Assembly: GCA_947044405.1 (NCBI GenBank)
Contig: CAMRHE010000054.1
Coordinates: 4,541,501-4,605,500 of the forward strand
Source of the DNA: Leptodactylus fallax
Taxonomy: Eukaryota; Chordata; Amphibia; Anura; Leptodactylidae
DNA: 64,000 bases
Direction of reading: 5' to 3'
The position numbers and the translations under genes are program-made. This document shows positions 31,821 through 42,331 of the stretch, piece by piece. Under the pieces are notes generated by a model. That model made no database searches, had not been told where the DNA came from, and was given only the letters and a program-made list of their open reading frames with translations. Every line of letters starts with the position of its first letter. Position 1 is the stretch's first letter.

Positions 31821-31874
31821 GATTCTTCCAGGTTTTATAAAGGGCAAAGTCAATTTCGAGAGATGGAAGCACAG
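31821..31874 (+). CDS. Candidate host-gene exon, 54 nt, gene unidentified
   Basis: The acceptor tttgttttccacag precedes it and the donor gtatgc follows. The 54 bases are open in phase 0, translating DSSRFYKGQSQFREMEAQ. A second phase is also open; the third is closed. The phase-0 reading fits the end phase of the candidate exon at 21439-21539. It lies in non-repetitive sequence. I do not recognise the protein. A 54-nt open frame alone is weak; the strong splice signals and the phase agreement are what support it. Confidence 0.45.
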
Positions 31875-32148
31875 GTATGCAATGTTTTGTGTGCGCTATA
31901 TATAGTTTATCATATTATAGGAGCCTGACTAAAATAGGGGCATAAGAATATGGGTGCAGAGGTGACAGCTATGAGTATGCCTTGGTCCCCATGAGGGTGC
32001 AAAGTATCCTCCGAAAAAAAAGTATTAAGATTGTAACATAATAAGCCTTATTTTAGATTTTTATGGGGGCTGAGATTACACAGACATATACTATTAGGGA
32101 AAATTAGAAGTAGGCAATGGTTAGCCCATAACATATTATATTGATGTA

Positions 32149-33349
32149 CAGTGCCTTGCAAAAGTATTCATACCCCTTGAATTTTTTCACATTTTCTCAC
32201 CTTACAACCACAAACGTAAATGTATTTTATTGAGATTTTAAGTACCAACACAAAGTAGCAGATAATTGTGAAGTGGAATGAAAGTGATACATGGTTTTCA
32301 AAATTTTTAATCAAATAAAAATCTGAAAAGTGTGACATGCAAAAGTATTCAGCCCCATGTACTCTGATACCTCTAAATTAAATCTAGTGCAATCAATTGC
32401 CTTCAGAAGTCACTTAATTAGTTAATAGAGTCCAGCTGTGTGTAATTTAGTCTCAGTAAAAATACACCTGTTCTGTGAAGGCCTCAGTGGTTTGTTAGAG
32501 AACACTGGTGAACAAACAGCATCATGAAGACCAAGGAACTCACCAGACAGGTCAGAGATAAAGTTGTAGAGAAGTTTAAAGCAGGGTTAGGTTATAAAAA
32601 CATATCCCAAGCTTTGAGATTCCCAAGGAGCACAGTTCAATCCATCATCCAAAAATGGAAAAAGTATTCTACAACTGTAGAGAAGCAGCCAAGAGGCCCA
32701 TGGTCACTCTGGAGGAGCTGCAGAAATCCACAGCTCATTTGGGAGAATCTGACCACAGGACAACTATAAGTCGTGCACTCTAAAAATCTTGCCTTTATGG
32801 AAGTGTGGCAAGAAGAAAACCATTGTTGAAAGAAAGACATAAGAAGTGCCATTTGCAGTTTGCCACAAGCCATATAGGGGACACAGCAAACATGTGGAAG
32901 ATGGTGCTCTTGTCAGATTAGACCAATGTTGAACTTTTTGGCCTAAATGCAAAGCACTATGTGTGGCAGACAAGTAACACTGCTCATCACCCTGACCACA
33001 CCATCCCTACTGTGAAACATGGTGGTGACAGCATCATGCTGTGGGGATGCTTTTCTTCAGTAGGGACAGAGAAACTGGTCAGAGTTGATGGGAAGATGAA
33101 TGGAGCTAAATACAGGGCAATCCTGGAAGAAAATCTGTTGGAGGCTGCACAAGTCTTGAGACTGGGAAGGAGATTCACCTTCCAGCAAGGCAATGACCCT
33201 AAACATATAGCCAGAGCTACAGTGGAATGGTTTAGATCAAAGAATATTCATGTGTTAGAATGGCCCAGTCAAAGTCCAGACCTAAATCCCATTGAATATC
33301 TGTGGCAAGACATGAAAATTGCTGTTCACAGACGCTCTCCATCCAATCT
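32149..33349 (+). mobile_element. Tc1-like DNA transposon (family B, copy 1), 3' truncated
   Basis: The left end CAGTGCCTTGCAAAAGTATT follows TA at 32147-32148. The ~220-bp left inverted repeat is followed by a plus-strand transposase. Homology to the copy ending at 57653 stops at ccatccaatctggct (about 33349). The C-terminus and right repeat are lost at the junction with a T2-like sequence starting at 33363. Confidence 0.9.
32524..33349 (+). pseudogene. Tc1-like transposase (family B, copy 1)
   Basis: Start MKTKELTRQVRDKVVEKF at 32524, with the HTH (NISQALRFPRSTVQSIIQKW). A deletion after KYSTTVEK removes the GRPR-like linker region and shifts the frame. The 32961-33365 frame carries HGGDSIMLWGCFSS, FTFQQGNDPKH (here Gly replaces the second catalytic Asp) and [11 protein letters not shown] (Glu). 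The first catalytic Asp region reads 'ttgtcagattagaccaatgtt', with a stop in the SDET motif (gat tag acc). Inactive for several independent reasons. Confidence 0.92.
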
Positions 33350-33362
33350 GGCTATTAGAAAT

Positions 33363-33860
33363 TAAAGGGAATCTATCATTAAAAAAACACTTTTAAGCTA
33401 ATGGCACGTTGAAATGGCATTTAAAAAGGCCTTTCTTCTCCTACCTTTCTTCTCCCAGCTGTTTCTGTAAAAATCCGTTTCTTCAATTATGGAAACGATC
33501 CTCACGGAGCACCCGGGGCGTTCCTCCTTGGTAGCGAGCACCCACCGTGTCATTGCTTGTCACCGCCCATTAGTCTGTTGTGGTGACTCCCATCTTGGTC
33601 TTCTCTGTATCTTCCGCCGCCATTTTCCGGTGATCTTCCACAAAAGGTGCAGTACAGACCACGGTGGCCCATCATGTGCAGTTTCTGCCGTCCAGCGCTG
33701 GGTCAGAGGAAGCAGAAGAGAAGACCAAGATGCGAGTTACCACAACAGACTAATGGGCGGTGACAAGTGATGACACGGTGGATGCTCGCTACCAAAGAGG
33801 AATGCCCCGGGTGCTCCATGAGGATCATTTCCATAATAGAAATGCAAACAGATACATATA
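33363..33860. mobile_element. T2-like repeat with ~115-bp hairpin
   Basis: Starts ttaaagggaatctatcat at 33363. A long inverted repeat pairs 33490-33605 ('gatcctcacggagcacccgg', 'ccgcccattagtctgttgtg') with 33713-33832 ('cacaacagactaatgggcgg', 'ccgggtgctccatgaggatc'). No clear right TTAA end was found, so the right limit is approximate. Confidence 0.55.
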
Positions 33861-34339
33861 TGTGATCTTTGATTCCACTGTACTATACTGGCCAGAAGCA
33901 GCTCTACTCCTATTCATGTGAATGGGTGCAGAGCTGCAGTTCCCTTTGTGTTACTGTAACGGTGCCACAAGTGGAACTGCAGCTCTTCTCCCATTGACTT
34001 GAATAGGAGCAGGGCTGTCTCCACCCTGCTCCTGATATATGGCTTCCAGCCAGTGTTGGACTAAAGTGCTTAGGGACCACCAGAGGGACTTGTGCTGGGA
34101 GCCCACCCAACAGCTTCCTGCTAATAGCCTACACCATGGCTCCGTCACTGAAATCTTACATATATTCTGACTATGCAGCAACCAGCTCTGCGCATTACTG
34201 AATGTTTTGCCTGTATCGTTATCCCCTAAAGTACTGTGCATTACACCTTTAGCTCCATGGCTGGTTCATACACATTACTGTATGGAGAATGACATCGCCA
34301 TAGAGCACCCTATGCATGTGCAAGTTTTTAGTGAGGGAG

Positions 34340-35010
34340 TATATATAATGTTCCCCATATAGTATAATGCTCCACAGTGCCTCCCAAACTATAATGTTCC
34401 ACAGCGGACCCACACAGTATAATATGCTCCCCAGAGCCTGCCCCCACCACAGTATAATGCTCCACAGTGGCCCACACAGTATGATATGCTCCCCAGCAGC
34501 CCCACACAGTATATTATACTCCACACAGTCCCCACACAGTATAATGCTCCACAGTGGCTCCACACAGTATAACAGGCTCCCCACATTCTCCCCTCCAGGA
34601 TAATGCTCCACAGTGGCCCCAAACAGTATAATGGGCTCCCCTCAGTGCCCCCCAGTATAATGCTACAAAGTGTCCCCACACAGTATAATATGCTCCCCAG
34701 CAGACCCACACAGTATAATAGACTCACCATAGTACCCCCAAGTATAATGCTCTACAGTGGCGTCCCACACAATATAATATGTTCCTCGGAAGCCCCGCAC
34801 AGTATCATAGGCTACCCAAAGTGTCCCCCAGTACAATGCTCCACAGTGGCCCCATACAAAATAATATGCTCCCCAGAGGCCCACCAGTATAACGCTCCTT
34901 AGTGGCCCCACACAGTATAATATGTTCCCCAGCAGCCCCAAACAGTATAATAATCCCCCCACAGTTCCCTCCCAGTATAATACTTCACAGTGGCCCCACA
35001 TACTATAATA
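34340..35010. repeat. ~28-31 bp minisatellite in hAT-like element
   Basis: About 22 degenerate units of the complement form: ccacacagtataatgctcca then cagtggcccca. Both-strand open frames across it are by-products. Same core motif as 3170-3540 and 53850-55240. Confidence 0.85.
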
Positions 35011-35029
35011 TGCTCCCAATAGCCTTGAG

Positions 35030-35340
35030 CGGCTTCAGGCGAACCTCTCGAAATTTGTTTGAACGAATATTCGTGCGGTATGACCCTCGGTTTGTTTCAG
35101 TGTTATTATTGTACTCTTGGGTCTCTTTAGACTATAATAAGTAGAGGCCCAGGAAAGGTGAGGGAAACTAACAAATAGTTATAAACACCTTGCCTCATTT
35201 CTCCTGGGTATCCTTGTGTCATTCAGCTGTCTCCGACTTCTTCAGGTTTACAGCTGATGTCATGCGTCCCTTGGGGGTCACTTGGGGCATACTGTTGTAT
35301 GAAGCCAGCATGCCACATGTAAAAGTTGAGGCCCAATCAC
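35030..35340. repeat. Cargo module M (copy 2)
   Basis: Shares 'cggtttgtttcagtgttatt', 'actcttgggtctctttagac', 'aggcccaggaaaggtgaggg' and a 'ttataaacacctt' block, in the same order as 23470-23610 and 55300-55420, next to the minisatellite as in those copies. Confidence 0.6.
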
Positions 35341-35900
35341 AGGCTTCAGCGGTGACCCCGAGACACATAATCCCCCCGGACGCATGAGCCACAGACTAGA
35401 AATGGCCAGAAGAAGATACTGAGTACCGGCAGATACCCAAACAAATGTTTGTTATTTTTACTCACCTCCAATGAGCAGGCTTCTATTGCAGAGGGACCTG
35501 GTGGCACATGACACATGACGCAGGGCCCCTTTCCGTTACCGATGTGGTTGTGCCCTGGCTTTGCCTGGGCCCATCGGAAGATCATCTGGTCCTCCAGTAG
35601 GCCAGTCCGACACTGCTTCCAGAAGCCAAATTATGTGATCAGTACAGGGTCACGGTGTCAGGAGGATAGGTCATCAGTATTCATTACACTTTGGTCTCGG
35701 ACAGTGCTTTTAATTTGCACTAGAAAACAGTCCTTATTTAATATGTGTTTTAGACCTTCTTCTTTTTTTGCCTTGCCTAATAAAGTCCTTGATTTAACAG
35801 AAAAAGGGACAATGTATGCCAGAATTGTGCCAAAATGCTGCAAGTTTCTGTCACAAACTATGCCAACCAATACATGGTATAAACTTAGACTAGGCAGACT

Positions 35901-36093
35901 AAGGCTGTGTAAATGCAGCGATTATTGTCGCAGATTTTGCTACGTTTTTATGAGCCAAAGTCAGGAGTGGCTTCAAAAGTAATGTAAAAGAGATATTTCC
36001 CTTCTGTTAAATCCACTCCTGACTTTTGTTAAAAAAACACAGCAAAATCTCCAACAAAAAACGCTGCGTTTCTACAATGCAGCATTAGCTTAA
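35901..36093. mobile_element. M1-family MITE, palindromic
   Basis: Left aggctgtgtaaatgcagcg, right 'tttctacaatgcagcattag' then cttaa. The inner hairpin 'gccaaagtcaggagtggctt' pairs with 'atccactcctgacttttgtt'. Matches 18664-18875 and 58224-58412. Confidence 0.65.
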
Positions 36094-36299
36094 TGGAGCC
36101 CCAAGTCTATTATCCAGCATCAGCAATTGGGATAAATCAGGAATATTTAAGGCTCTCTGAGTGTGTCCAGTTTTAGCTACTATAACATATTTTATCTTCT
36201 TGACCATTTTCCCTTTAGGGTAGGGCTTATTCTGAATTTAGCTGTAAGGGCCTATGACTTCTTTAAATGATATTGGTCCCCAACAGTAGGGATAGTGGT

Positions 36300-36686
36300 A
36301 CAATAGTATAGAGTGTCTGCATAGGAGGCACTGTATTGTGTGGGGGACTGTAAAAAGGGGCCCTTACTGTATGGGGGCCTGTAACAGGGACCCTTTATTT
36401 TATGGGGGCCTATAACATGGGCCTTTACTGTATGGGGGCCTGTAACGAGGCCCTTGCTGTATGGGGGCCTGTAATGGAGACAGTATACTGTATGGGGAGC
36501 AATAAAGGAGGAAATATATTGTATGGAGACAATAAAAGGGCAACATACTATGTGGGGGGTATAAGCAAAATGGGTGTTATACTGTTTGGGGCCAGTAAAT
36601 GGGGTGTTATATCATGTAGGGGCCAAGGGGGGGAAGCCCAGTCAAAAGCTTGTTATTGGGTCCTGTCATTCCTAGTTACTCCACAG
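36300..36686. repeat. Minisatellite and right end of a hAT-like element
   Basis: Degenerate units on 'actgtatgggggcctgtaac' (36340-36480) pass into 'atactgtttggggccagtaa' and end 'aagcccagtcaaaagcttgt' plus cctagttactccacag. The last part parallels the right end of the element at 23125-24275 (agtcaaaagtttcctaagg... ctagttatgctgctg). The left end was not found. Confidence 0.6.
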
Positions 36687-36689
36687 CTA

Positions 36690-37009
36690 AATGGGACTGC
36701 TTTCTCTGAAATGCATCCCAAGTTACAGTGAAAATTTTTTTTTGAAGAAAAAGTCAATTTCTGCGACTTTCTTACAGGCTTGTTTTTGCGGCATTCACTC
36801 TGCAGCCAAAATGACATGTCACCTGTATTCTATGTTTCTATATGATTCCGGGGATACCAAATTTATATGGTTTTATTTACATTTTAACCCCTTAACAAAA
36901 ATCTAAAACTTTGCAAAAAAAATATTTTTCTAAAAGTTGCCATATTTTGACACCTGTAACTTTTTTATATTTCCATGTATGTCTATTGGGGAATGTCTAT
37001 TTCCCTTAC
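36690..37009. repeat. Interspersed repeat flanking DIRS, left
   Basis: Contains 'acatgtcacctgtattctatg' and 'aaatttatatggttttattt', parallel to 14405-14440 and 14790-14810. It is broken by the DIRS element and seems to resume at 42332 ('gatcactttttgttcaaatt'). Confidence 0.5.
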
Positions 37010-37142
37010 GTCCGACAGCAGCACAATATGGGGTATCTCTGCCCCTGTGTGTTGTTTAGGACAGGTGGAACCTTTAATTAGCACTAAAAAGGTGCCTCCC
37101 ACTAGCCCTATAAGAGGGCACAAGAGACCTCCCTCCACTGTG
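37010..37142 (+). repeat. DIRS left inverted terminal repeat
   Basis: Starts 'ttcccttacgtccgacagca' and ends 'gacctccctccactgtg'. The stretch 'gccctataagagggcacaag' is repeated as its complement in the right repeat (42182-42206), with few mismatches over ~130 bp. Confidence 0.93.
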
Positions 37143-37851
37143 TTTTTTTCTGTCCTGTGTGGAACAGGTGGACGGAGGTCTCTTGTGACCTTCTGTTGCT
37201 AGGGGTTTTATTTACTCCTGGCTTACCTTTATGGGGTACCTCGGTCCCAAAGAAAAAACCTCCGGTCCCTCGGGCCTTCGCCCCGCAGCGCAGATTTATC
37301 CGGCTCATCGCTCTGTAGGCAGCGCGATCCCAGAAGTAAGTGAGGAACCTCCTCGACCGGAACTTTTCTCCGGTCCCGTGTTCCCAGGGGAAGGAAGCCT
37401 TTGCGCACCACCGCGGCCTACTTCCGATTTTCTCGGAAAAAGCGTGGTAAGTTTGGAAATTGAAGATTTAAAGGCAAACTATAGAATTGATTTTTGCTGC
37501 TTGTATTTTGAGCCTCTGGCTTAGGCTTATGCTCCTCTATGTTCCATTATGGCGTTTGACTTGTTTTGGTGCTGTATAAATGTTTCTTTGTTGGCTTCCT
37601 CCCCTCGCTGCTGGATTACATTCAAAAGGTCTGCAGTCCTTTATTTGTTGAGTGAGTGGTTTCTAGCTCCTCTGCTGCGGGTTGCGGTGGCTGGTTTTTT
37701 TTCTGACGGTTTTTTTCTCTCTTAAAGTGACCGATTTAAAAAAAAAAAAAGGTACCCCTTGGTTTTTTATGCGATGCTTGGCAATCTTCCCGTTTTAAAA
37801 AAGAAAAAAAAAAAAAAAAAAGCAGTGTCACGTGGCTGTTTGATGTTTCAG

Positions 37852-39091
37852 ATGTCATCTTCTGCATCACGTAATGGCGATGGGCTTAGGAGGAAAAATT
37901 CCTCTAAACTTGAACACCTAACGTGTTTGGATTACAATACCAAAAAAGCCTTTACCTGATGGCTATGATTTTACCCGCTGTCACCAGTGTTGCGGACCTC
38001 CGCCGGAAGTACCTTCTATAAGAGGTTGTTACTTGGGTAAAGGACTATATGAGGAGTCTCTTAAGGAGATCTGTTCTTCCATCGCCCAGATTGCCAAGAG
38101 ACCGCAGATTGAGACACAATCTTCCTTACGGATCTCTGATGAAGATTATCAGATAGTGGACGAGACACTCTCATCTGACGATTCCACTGAAGATCCCAGC
38201 AGGCCGTACTTCCCACTCGAAAAATTAAGCCGGCTGCTGAAGTCCATCCAGTCTAAGGATCGTGATGTTGACTGGGAAGCCTCCGCGTCCACCTATAGAG
38301 GGCCTAGGGTCTTCCAAGTGGACCAGACATTACAAAAATTAATGTCCTCAGAGTGGAGAGGTCCTGAAAAACCTCTTGTGGTTCCTAGGAGGTTCAGCGC
38401 TTTATTCCCAGTTGCTCAATGGGATCAATGGGGTCCTCCTCCCAAGGTGGATATGGTGGTGGCTAAACTGTCCTGCCGCACTAAGGTACCATCAGATGAT
38501 GGAGCAAATCTGCACAACGCCATGACAGGCGCTTCGACAATACCTTCAAGAAGGCTTATTCAGCTGCCTCGCCCAAGACCGCTGTGGCGGTTGCGTCCTG
38601 TGAAGTGTCAGCCAAATTATTTACTGACCTGGTCCACCTCGAAAGTGACCGACTCTGGAGTCTCCAGAGACGAGCTGCTAGGGTTTCTAGGCTCAGTTTC
38701 CCTGGCAGCTGAATATTTAACGGAAGCCTCCCACCATCAATTAAGGCTGGCGGCCAAATCCCTGGCACTTACCAAGAACACTGCAGCAGGAAGACCTCTA
38801 TGGTTAAAACCTTGGAGATCTGTGTTCCCCTCAAAGTATAATTTTTGCGCATTACCTTTTGAGCCAGGTAGAGTCTTTGGCTGTGCCCTAGACGAGATCC
38901 TAGAGGGCTTGGCCGACAAGAAGGGTAAAACTTTACCCCAGGCCTTCAGAGGTAGGTCTGGCTCTGGCCGTGATAGAGGCTATCCGCCTCGTCGTGGAAG
39001 GCAGTCCCAGAGAGGCTCTAGTTATTCCTCTAGAGGCGCCGGGCGGAGATTCCCGAAGTCTGATGATAAAAAAGTCAAGCCTAGCTTTTGA
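37852..39091 (+). pseudogene. DIRS gag-like gene
   Basis: A start at 37852 gives MSSSASRNGDGLRRKN. A one-base shift at the A run near 37942 then leads into the frame KKPLPDGYDFTRCHQCCGPP, which holds a small Cys cluster. The frame runs into 38033-39091: an acidic middle (SDEDYQIVDETLSSDDSTED), DWEASASTYRGPRVF, a segment 38525-38690 that reads better in another frame (FDNTFKKAYSAASPK), then AAEYLTEASHHQLRLAAKSL, LWLKPWRSVFPSKYN, and an Arg/Gly-rich basic tail likely to bind RNA. Predicted structural protein. No ATG lies at 38033 (the codon is TTG), so the true start is upstream. Confidence 0.75.
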
Positions 39092-39181
39092 CATCAGAAG
39101 CAGTTTTCCTGTGGCTGAGATTCCTGTCGGAGGTCGTGTCTCCCACTTTCTCAACTGCTGGCAGGAAAAAATTCGAGACCC

Positions 39182-40720
39182 ATGGGTCCGGTAGGTAATC
39201 CAAAGAGGTTATGCAATCAAGTTCCTCCGTCCTCCTCAGGATCGGTTTGTGTTAACTCGCAGCCTCCCTACAATGCAACAGACGACATTGGAATGCTCCA
39301 TCCGAGAGTACATTCACAAGGGAGCCCTGGTGGAAGTCCCTTCTCTAGAAGAAGGATCCAGTGTCTATTCTCCCGTCTTCCTGGTGCCAAAACCGGCAGA
39401 CAAGTGGAGAATGATCATAGACTTAAGGTACCTCAACCGCTTCATCAAAAAGAAGCGCTTCCGTAGGGAAACCATAAAGTCTGTCACCACCTTTCTCCTC
39501 TAAGGCGATGTTTTTTGTGACTTTGGATATAAAAGACGCCTATTTGCATATTTCTATTTACCTCCACACAGAAGGTTTTTTCTAAGGATTGCCATAGTAG
39601 TTTCCGGCCACAGGAAGCACTTTCAATTCACAGCACTACCCTTCAGGATCTCCTCTGCTTCCCACACCTTTACAAAGGTAGTGGCCCCCATAATGGCCGC
39701 CCTCAGGCTTCAGGGGATATTCTTGGTGCCTTATCTAGACGACTGGTTGATAAAGGCCCAGTCAGAGTCTGTTCTGCTCCAGTACCTACAGACAGCCTTC
39801 AGAGTCTGTGATGGCTTATAAACTGGGAGAAGTCAAAAATGATCCCTTCAACTCGAAGGAAGTTCCTCTGAAAAAACTATTTCCTAGATTCAGTCCGCCT
39901 GCAAATCTCCTTGACACCAGCAAGGAAGCAGAAGCTGGTTGCGGCAGTCCGGCACCTCTTCAAAAAGCCGATAGCCTCCATCAGAACATTGATGAAGATC
40001 CTGGGCTTGATGTCTTCCTCAGTGGAAGCAGTCCCATGGGCCTTGTGGCACTTACGTCCCCTCCAGAAGGAGTTACTAGAGGCTTGGGATCGCTCCCTTT
40101 ATGGTCTCCCCCCCCTTACATTCAGCAAGAAGATTCGACTCTCCCCCAGGACCCGTCTTTCCCTCAAGTGGTGGTTGCACCTGAAAGACGGAAGGTTCAC
40201 GGTCCAACCTTCTTGGACCCTGTTGACTACAGATGCATCCCTCTCGAGATGGGGAGCCCATTGGACGAAAACTCCATAAAGGGAGTCTGGAGCGCTCCTG
40301 AAAAAAGGACCTCGTCCAACTGGAAGGAGCTCAGAGCCGTATATCGTGCCTTACTCTATTTCTCGCCTCTTTCCAAGGGAAGAGCAGTCAAAATCCGGTC
40401 AGACAACATGACCACAGTGCTGTACGTGAACAGACAGGGAGGCACCAGATCACCAACCCTCCTCAGGGAGGCAGATCTGATATTTACATGGGCAGAGAAA
40501 AATCTAACCCATTTATTCGCAGTTCACATCAAGGGCTCCCTGAACATAGTAGCGGATCGGTTGAGTCGGGGTCAGGCCGTATCAGGAGAATGGTCACTCA
40601 ATCCAGAAGTCTTTCATCAGATTACCCTGAACAGGGGTCTTCCAGAAATAGACCTCATGGCAACCCGACTCAACGCCAAGGTGGAGAAGTTCTGTTCCCT
40701 TTACCAGGAGGACAATCCCT
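39182..40720 (+). pseudogene. DIRS reverse transcriptase-RNase H
   Basis: RT starts in the 39249-39503 frame: REYIHKGALVEVPS, PVFLVPKPADKWRMIIDLRY, LNRFIKKK. After a stop at 39501, motif A reads VTLDIKDAYLHIS (39511-39550). The next parts include FRISSASHTFTKVVAP and PYLDDWLIKA (active site YLDD, ~39732). A frameshift near 39820 leads to LVAAVRHLFKKP (39911-40279 frame) and to RNase H with TTDASLSRWGAHW (Asp). Later RNase H parts SSNWKELRAVYRALLYF, IRSDNMTTVLYVNRQGGT and HIKGSLNIVADRLSR are in the 39808-41376 frame. It copied the element's RNA; at least three lesions. Confidence 0.92.
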
Positions 40721-42000
40721 TGGCAGTGGATGCCCTGTCCATCCCTTGGAGGTCCAGGCTGGCATACATCTTCCCTCCAATTCCAATAATACCAAAGGTA
40801 TTACTGAAAATCATACAGGACCAAGTCTCTGTCATAGCCATCATTCCAATCTGGCCAAAAAGAGCTTGGTTTTTCCCAACTCATGGAGATGAGTCGAGGG
40901 ATATATTGGTGGCTTCCCTCCATCCAGAACCTGATTTCCCAAGGATCTCTGAAGTGCCAGGATCTCTGGAGATTCAACCTGACAGCCTGGAGGTTGAGCA
41001 GTCCCTACAGCAGGATAGAGGACTGTCAGAGGCCGTCCTGAAGACCCTTTCTTCTGCAAGAGCAGAATCTACCAATAAGAACTACCAGAGGACAGCCAAG
41101 ATTTTCATGGAGTGGTGCTCCAAGAAGGGTATTAATAATCTAGAACCTTCAACGGCTGATATTTTAAATTTTCTTCAGGACGGTTTGGATAAGGGCCTTG
41201 CCCCTGCCACTTTGAAAGTGCAGATTGCAGCCCTCTCCACTCATTTGAACAGACGTTTGTCTCAGGATCCTCTGGTTGCAAGGTTCCTTAAAGGGGCAAT
41301 GAGGCTAAAGCCCTCAGTATCATCCCCAGTGGGACCTTGCGGTAGTCATTGCAGGCCTGTGCGGTCCTCCATTTGAACCCTTGGAGTCTACGGAGCTAAA
41401 ATATGTAGCCTACAAAACCACTTTTTTGTTGGCTATTATATCTGCCAAAAGAGTAGGAGAACTCCAGGCCCTCTCTTCTAGAGAACTGTACATTTTGTTT
41501 TTGCAGATAGGGTGCACTTTAGGTTTGCCTGGGTTTATCCCTAAGGTCCCCTCATACTATAATAGTAATCAGCTAATTTCGTTACCTGTGTTTTTCCCCA
41601 CTCCAACCTCTGAGGAGGAAGAAAAGCTCAACACCTTAGATGTGGTAAGGTGTCTGTGGATTTACCTATCCCACACTCAATCGCTTAAGAAGGCCAAAGC
41701 CTACTAATTGATATGCAGGGTAAAAACAGAGGCCTCAAGGCTTCCAAGCCTACTCTATCCACATTGATCAAGGAGACAATTAAGTCTTCCTTTCTTATTC
41801 AGGAGTTATTCCCTCCAGTTTTTCTATGGCCACTCGACCTGGGTTGTCGACTTCTTTGGCTGAGTATCGGTCCTTACCATTGGACCAGATTTGTGCGGCT
41901 GCATCATGGTCATCTCAGTTGACCTTTTGTTAAACATTATCATTGGACATCCGCAGTTTCCAGACAACTGCCTTTGGTCAGTCAGTCCTTGACGTTGTAA
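40570..42000 (+). pseudogene. DIRS C-terminal region and tyrosine recombinase
   Basis: The 39808-41376 frame continues after RNase H with GLPEIDLMATRLNAKVEKF, PWRSRLAYIFPPIPII and IIPIWPKRAWFF, a segment usual in DIRS proteins. The recombinase N-terminal core-binding part follows: SARAESTNKNYQRTAKIFM, WCSKKGINNLEPSTADILNF, LAPATLKVQIAAL. After a shift at 41370, the 41381-41707 frame has FLLAIISAKRVGELQALS, with the conserved Arg. The C-terminal part (SLAEYRSLPLDQICAAASWS; then KHYHW with a candidate catalytic Tyr) is split between frames from 41713 to 42000. It would join the circular DNA copy to the genome. Confidence 0.9.
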
Positions 42001-42036
42001 GGCGAGGAAACCCTCCCTAGGGGAATTACTTGCTAT

Positions 42037-42115
42037 CTCCCCATATTGTGCTGCTGTCGGACGTAAGGGGAATTGTTGATTGTAATGTCAATCTGTATTC
42101 CCTTAGTCCTGATAG
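42037..42115. repeat. DIRS internal complementary region
   Basis: First half 'ccccatattgtgctgctgtc' plus ggacgtaagggg is the complement of the extreme left end (37011-37040). Second half 'gttgattgtaatgtcaatct' plus gtattcccttagtcctga is the complement of the extreme right end (42294-42331). In DIRS models this region templates the ends during circular DNA formation. Confidence 0.9.
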
Positions 42116-42167
42116 CAGCACAAGGCTTCCCTCCCTAGAAGCTTGTTTCCTGTTACTTTATAATTTA

Positions 42168-42310
42168 CACAGTGGAGGGAGGTCTCTTGTGCCCTCTTAT
42201 AGGGCTAGTAGGAGGCACCTTTTTGGTGCTAATTAAAGGTTCCACCTGTCCTAAACAACACACAGGGGCAGAGATACCCCATATTGTGCTGCTGTCAGGA
42301 CTAAGGGAAT
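42168..42310 (-). repeat. DIRS right inverted terminal repeat
   Basis: Begins cacagtggagggaggtctct and ends gtgctgctgtcaggactaag. It is the complement of 37010-37142, with an extra outer segment to 42331 that is represented in the internal complementary region. Confidence 0.92.
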
Positions 42311-42331
42311 ACAGATTGACATTACAATCAA

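Larger units (their letters stand above)
34051..35615. mobile_element. hAT-like non-autonomous element with cargo (CAGTGTYGGACT ends)
   Basis: The left end starts CAGTGTTGGACTAAAG. The inverse of the right end is CAGTGTCGGACTGGCC. The flanking direct repeats cttccagc (34043-34050) and cttccaga (35616-35623) match 7 of 8 bases. Inside: a minisatellite (34340-35010), module M (35030-35340) and further non-coding sequence. The element sits in another repeat similar to the inside of the MITE at 59269-59669 (both have 'gaataggagcag' and 'tatagcttccag'-type text). No transposase. Confidence 0.75.
37010..42331 (+). mobile_element. DIRS-type tyrosine-recombinase retrotransposon, full length
   Basis: Inverted terminal repeats at 37010-37142 and 42168-42310, with an internal complementary region near 42037-42115 that joins complements of both outer ends: the structure unique to DIRS elements. 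Coding order is gag-like, RT-RNase H, tyrosine recombinase, all plus strand. There is no integrase and no obvious target duplication, as expected. Total about 5.3 kb. The gag and pol regions carry several frameshifts and stops, so this copy is not active. Confidence 0.93.

Noticed and set aside
36232..36300. Left end and 8-bp duplication for the minisatellite element ending at 36686
   Set aside because: The best candidate (ttaaatga against ctaaatgg) matches only 6 of 8 bases and is not followed by a CAG-type end.
39182..39466. Separate small frame in the DIRS RT region
   Set aside because: It overlaps the true RT frame at 39249-39503 and shows no RT motifs; it is a shadow.
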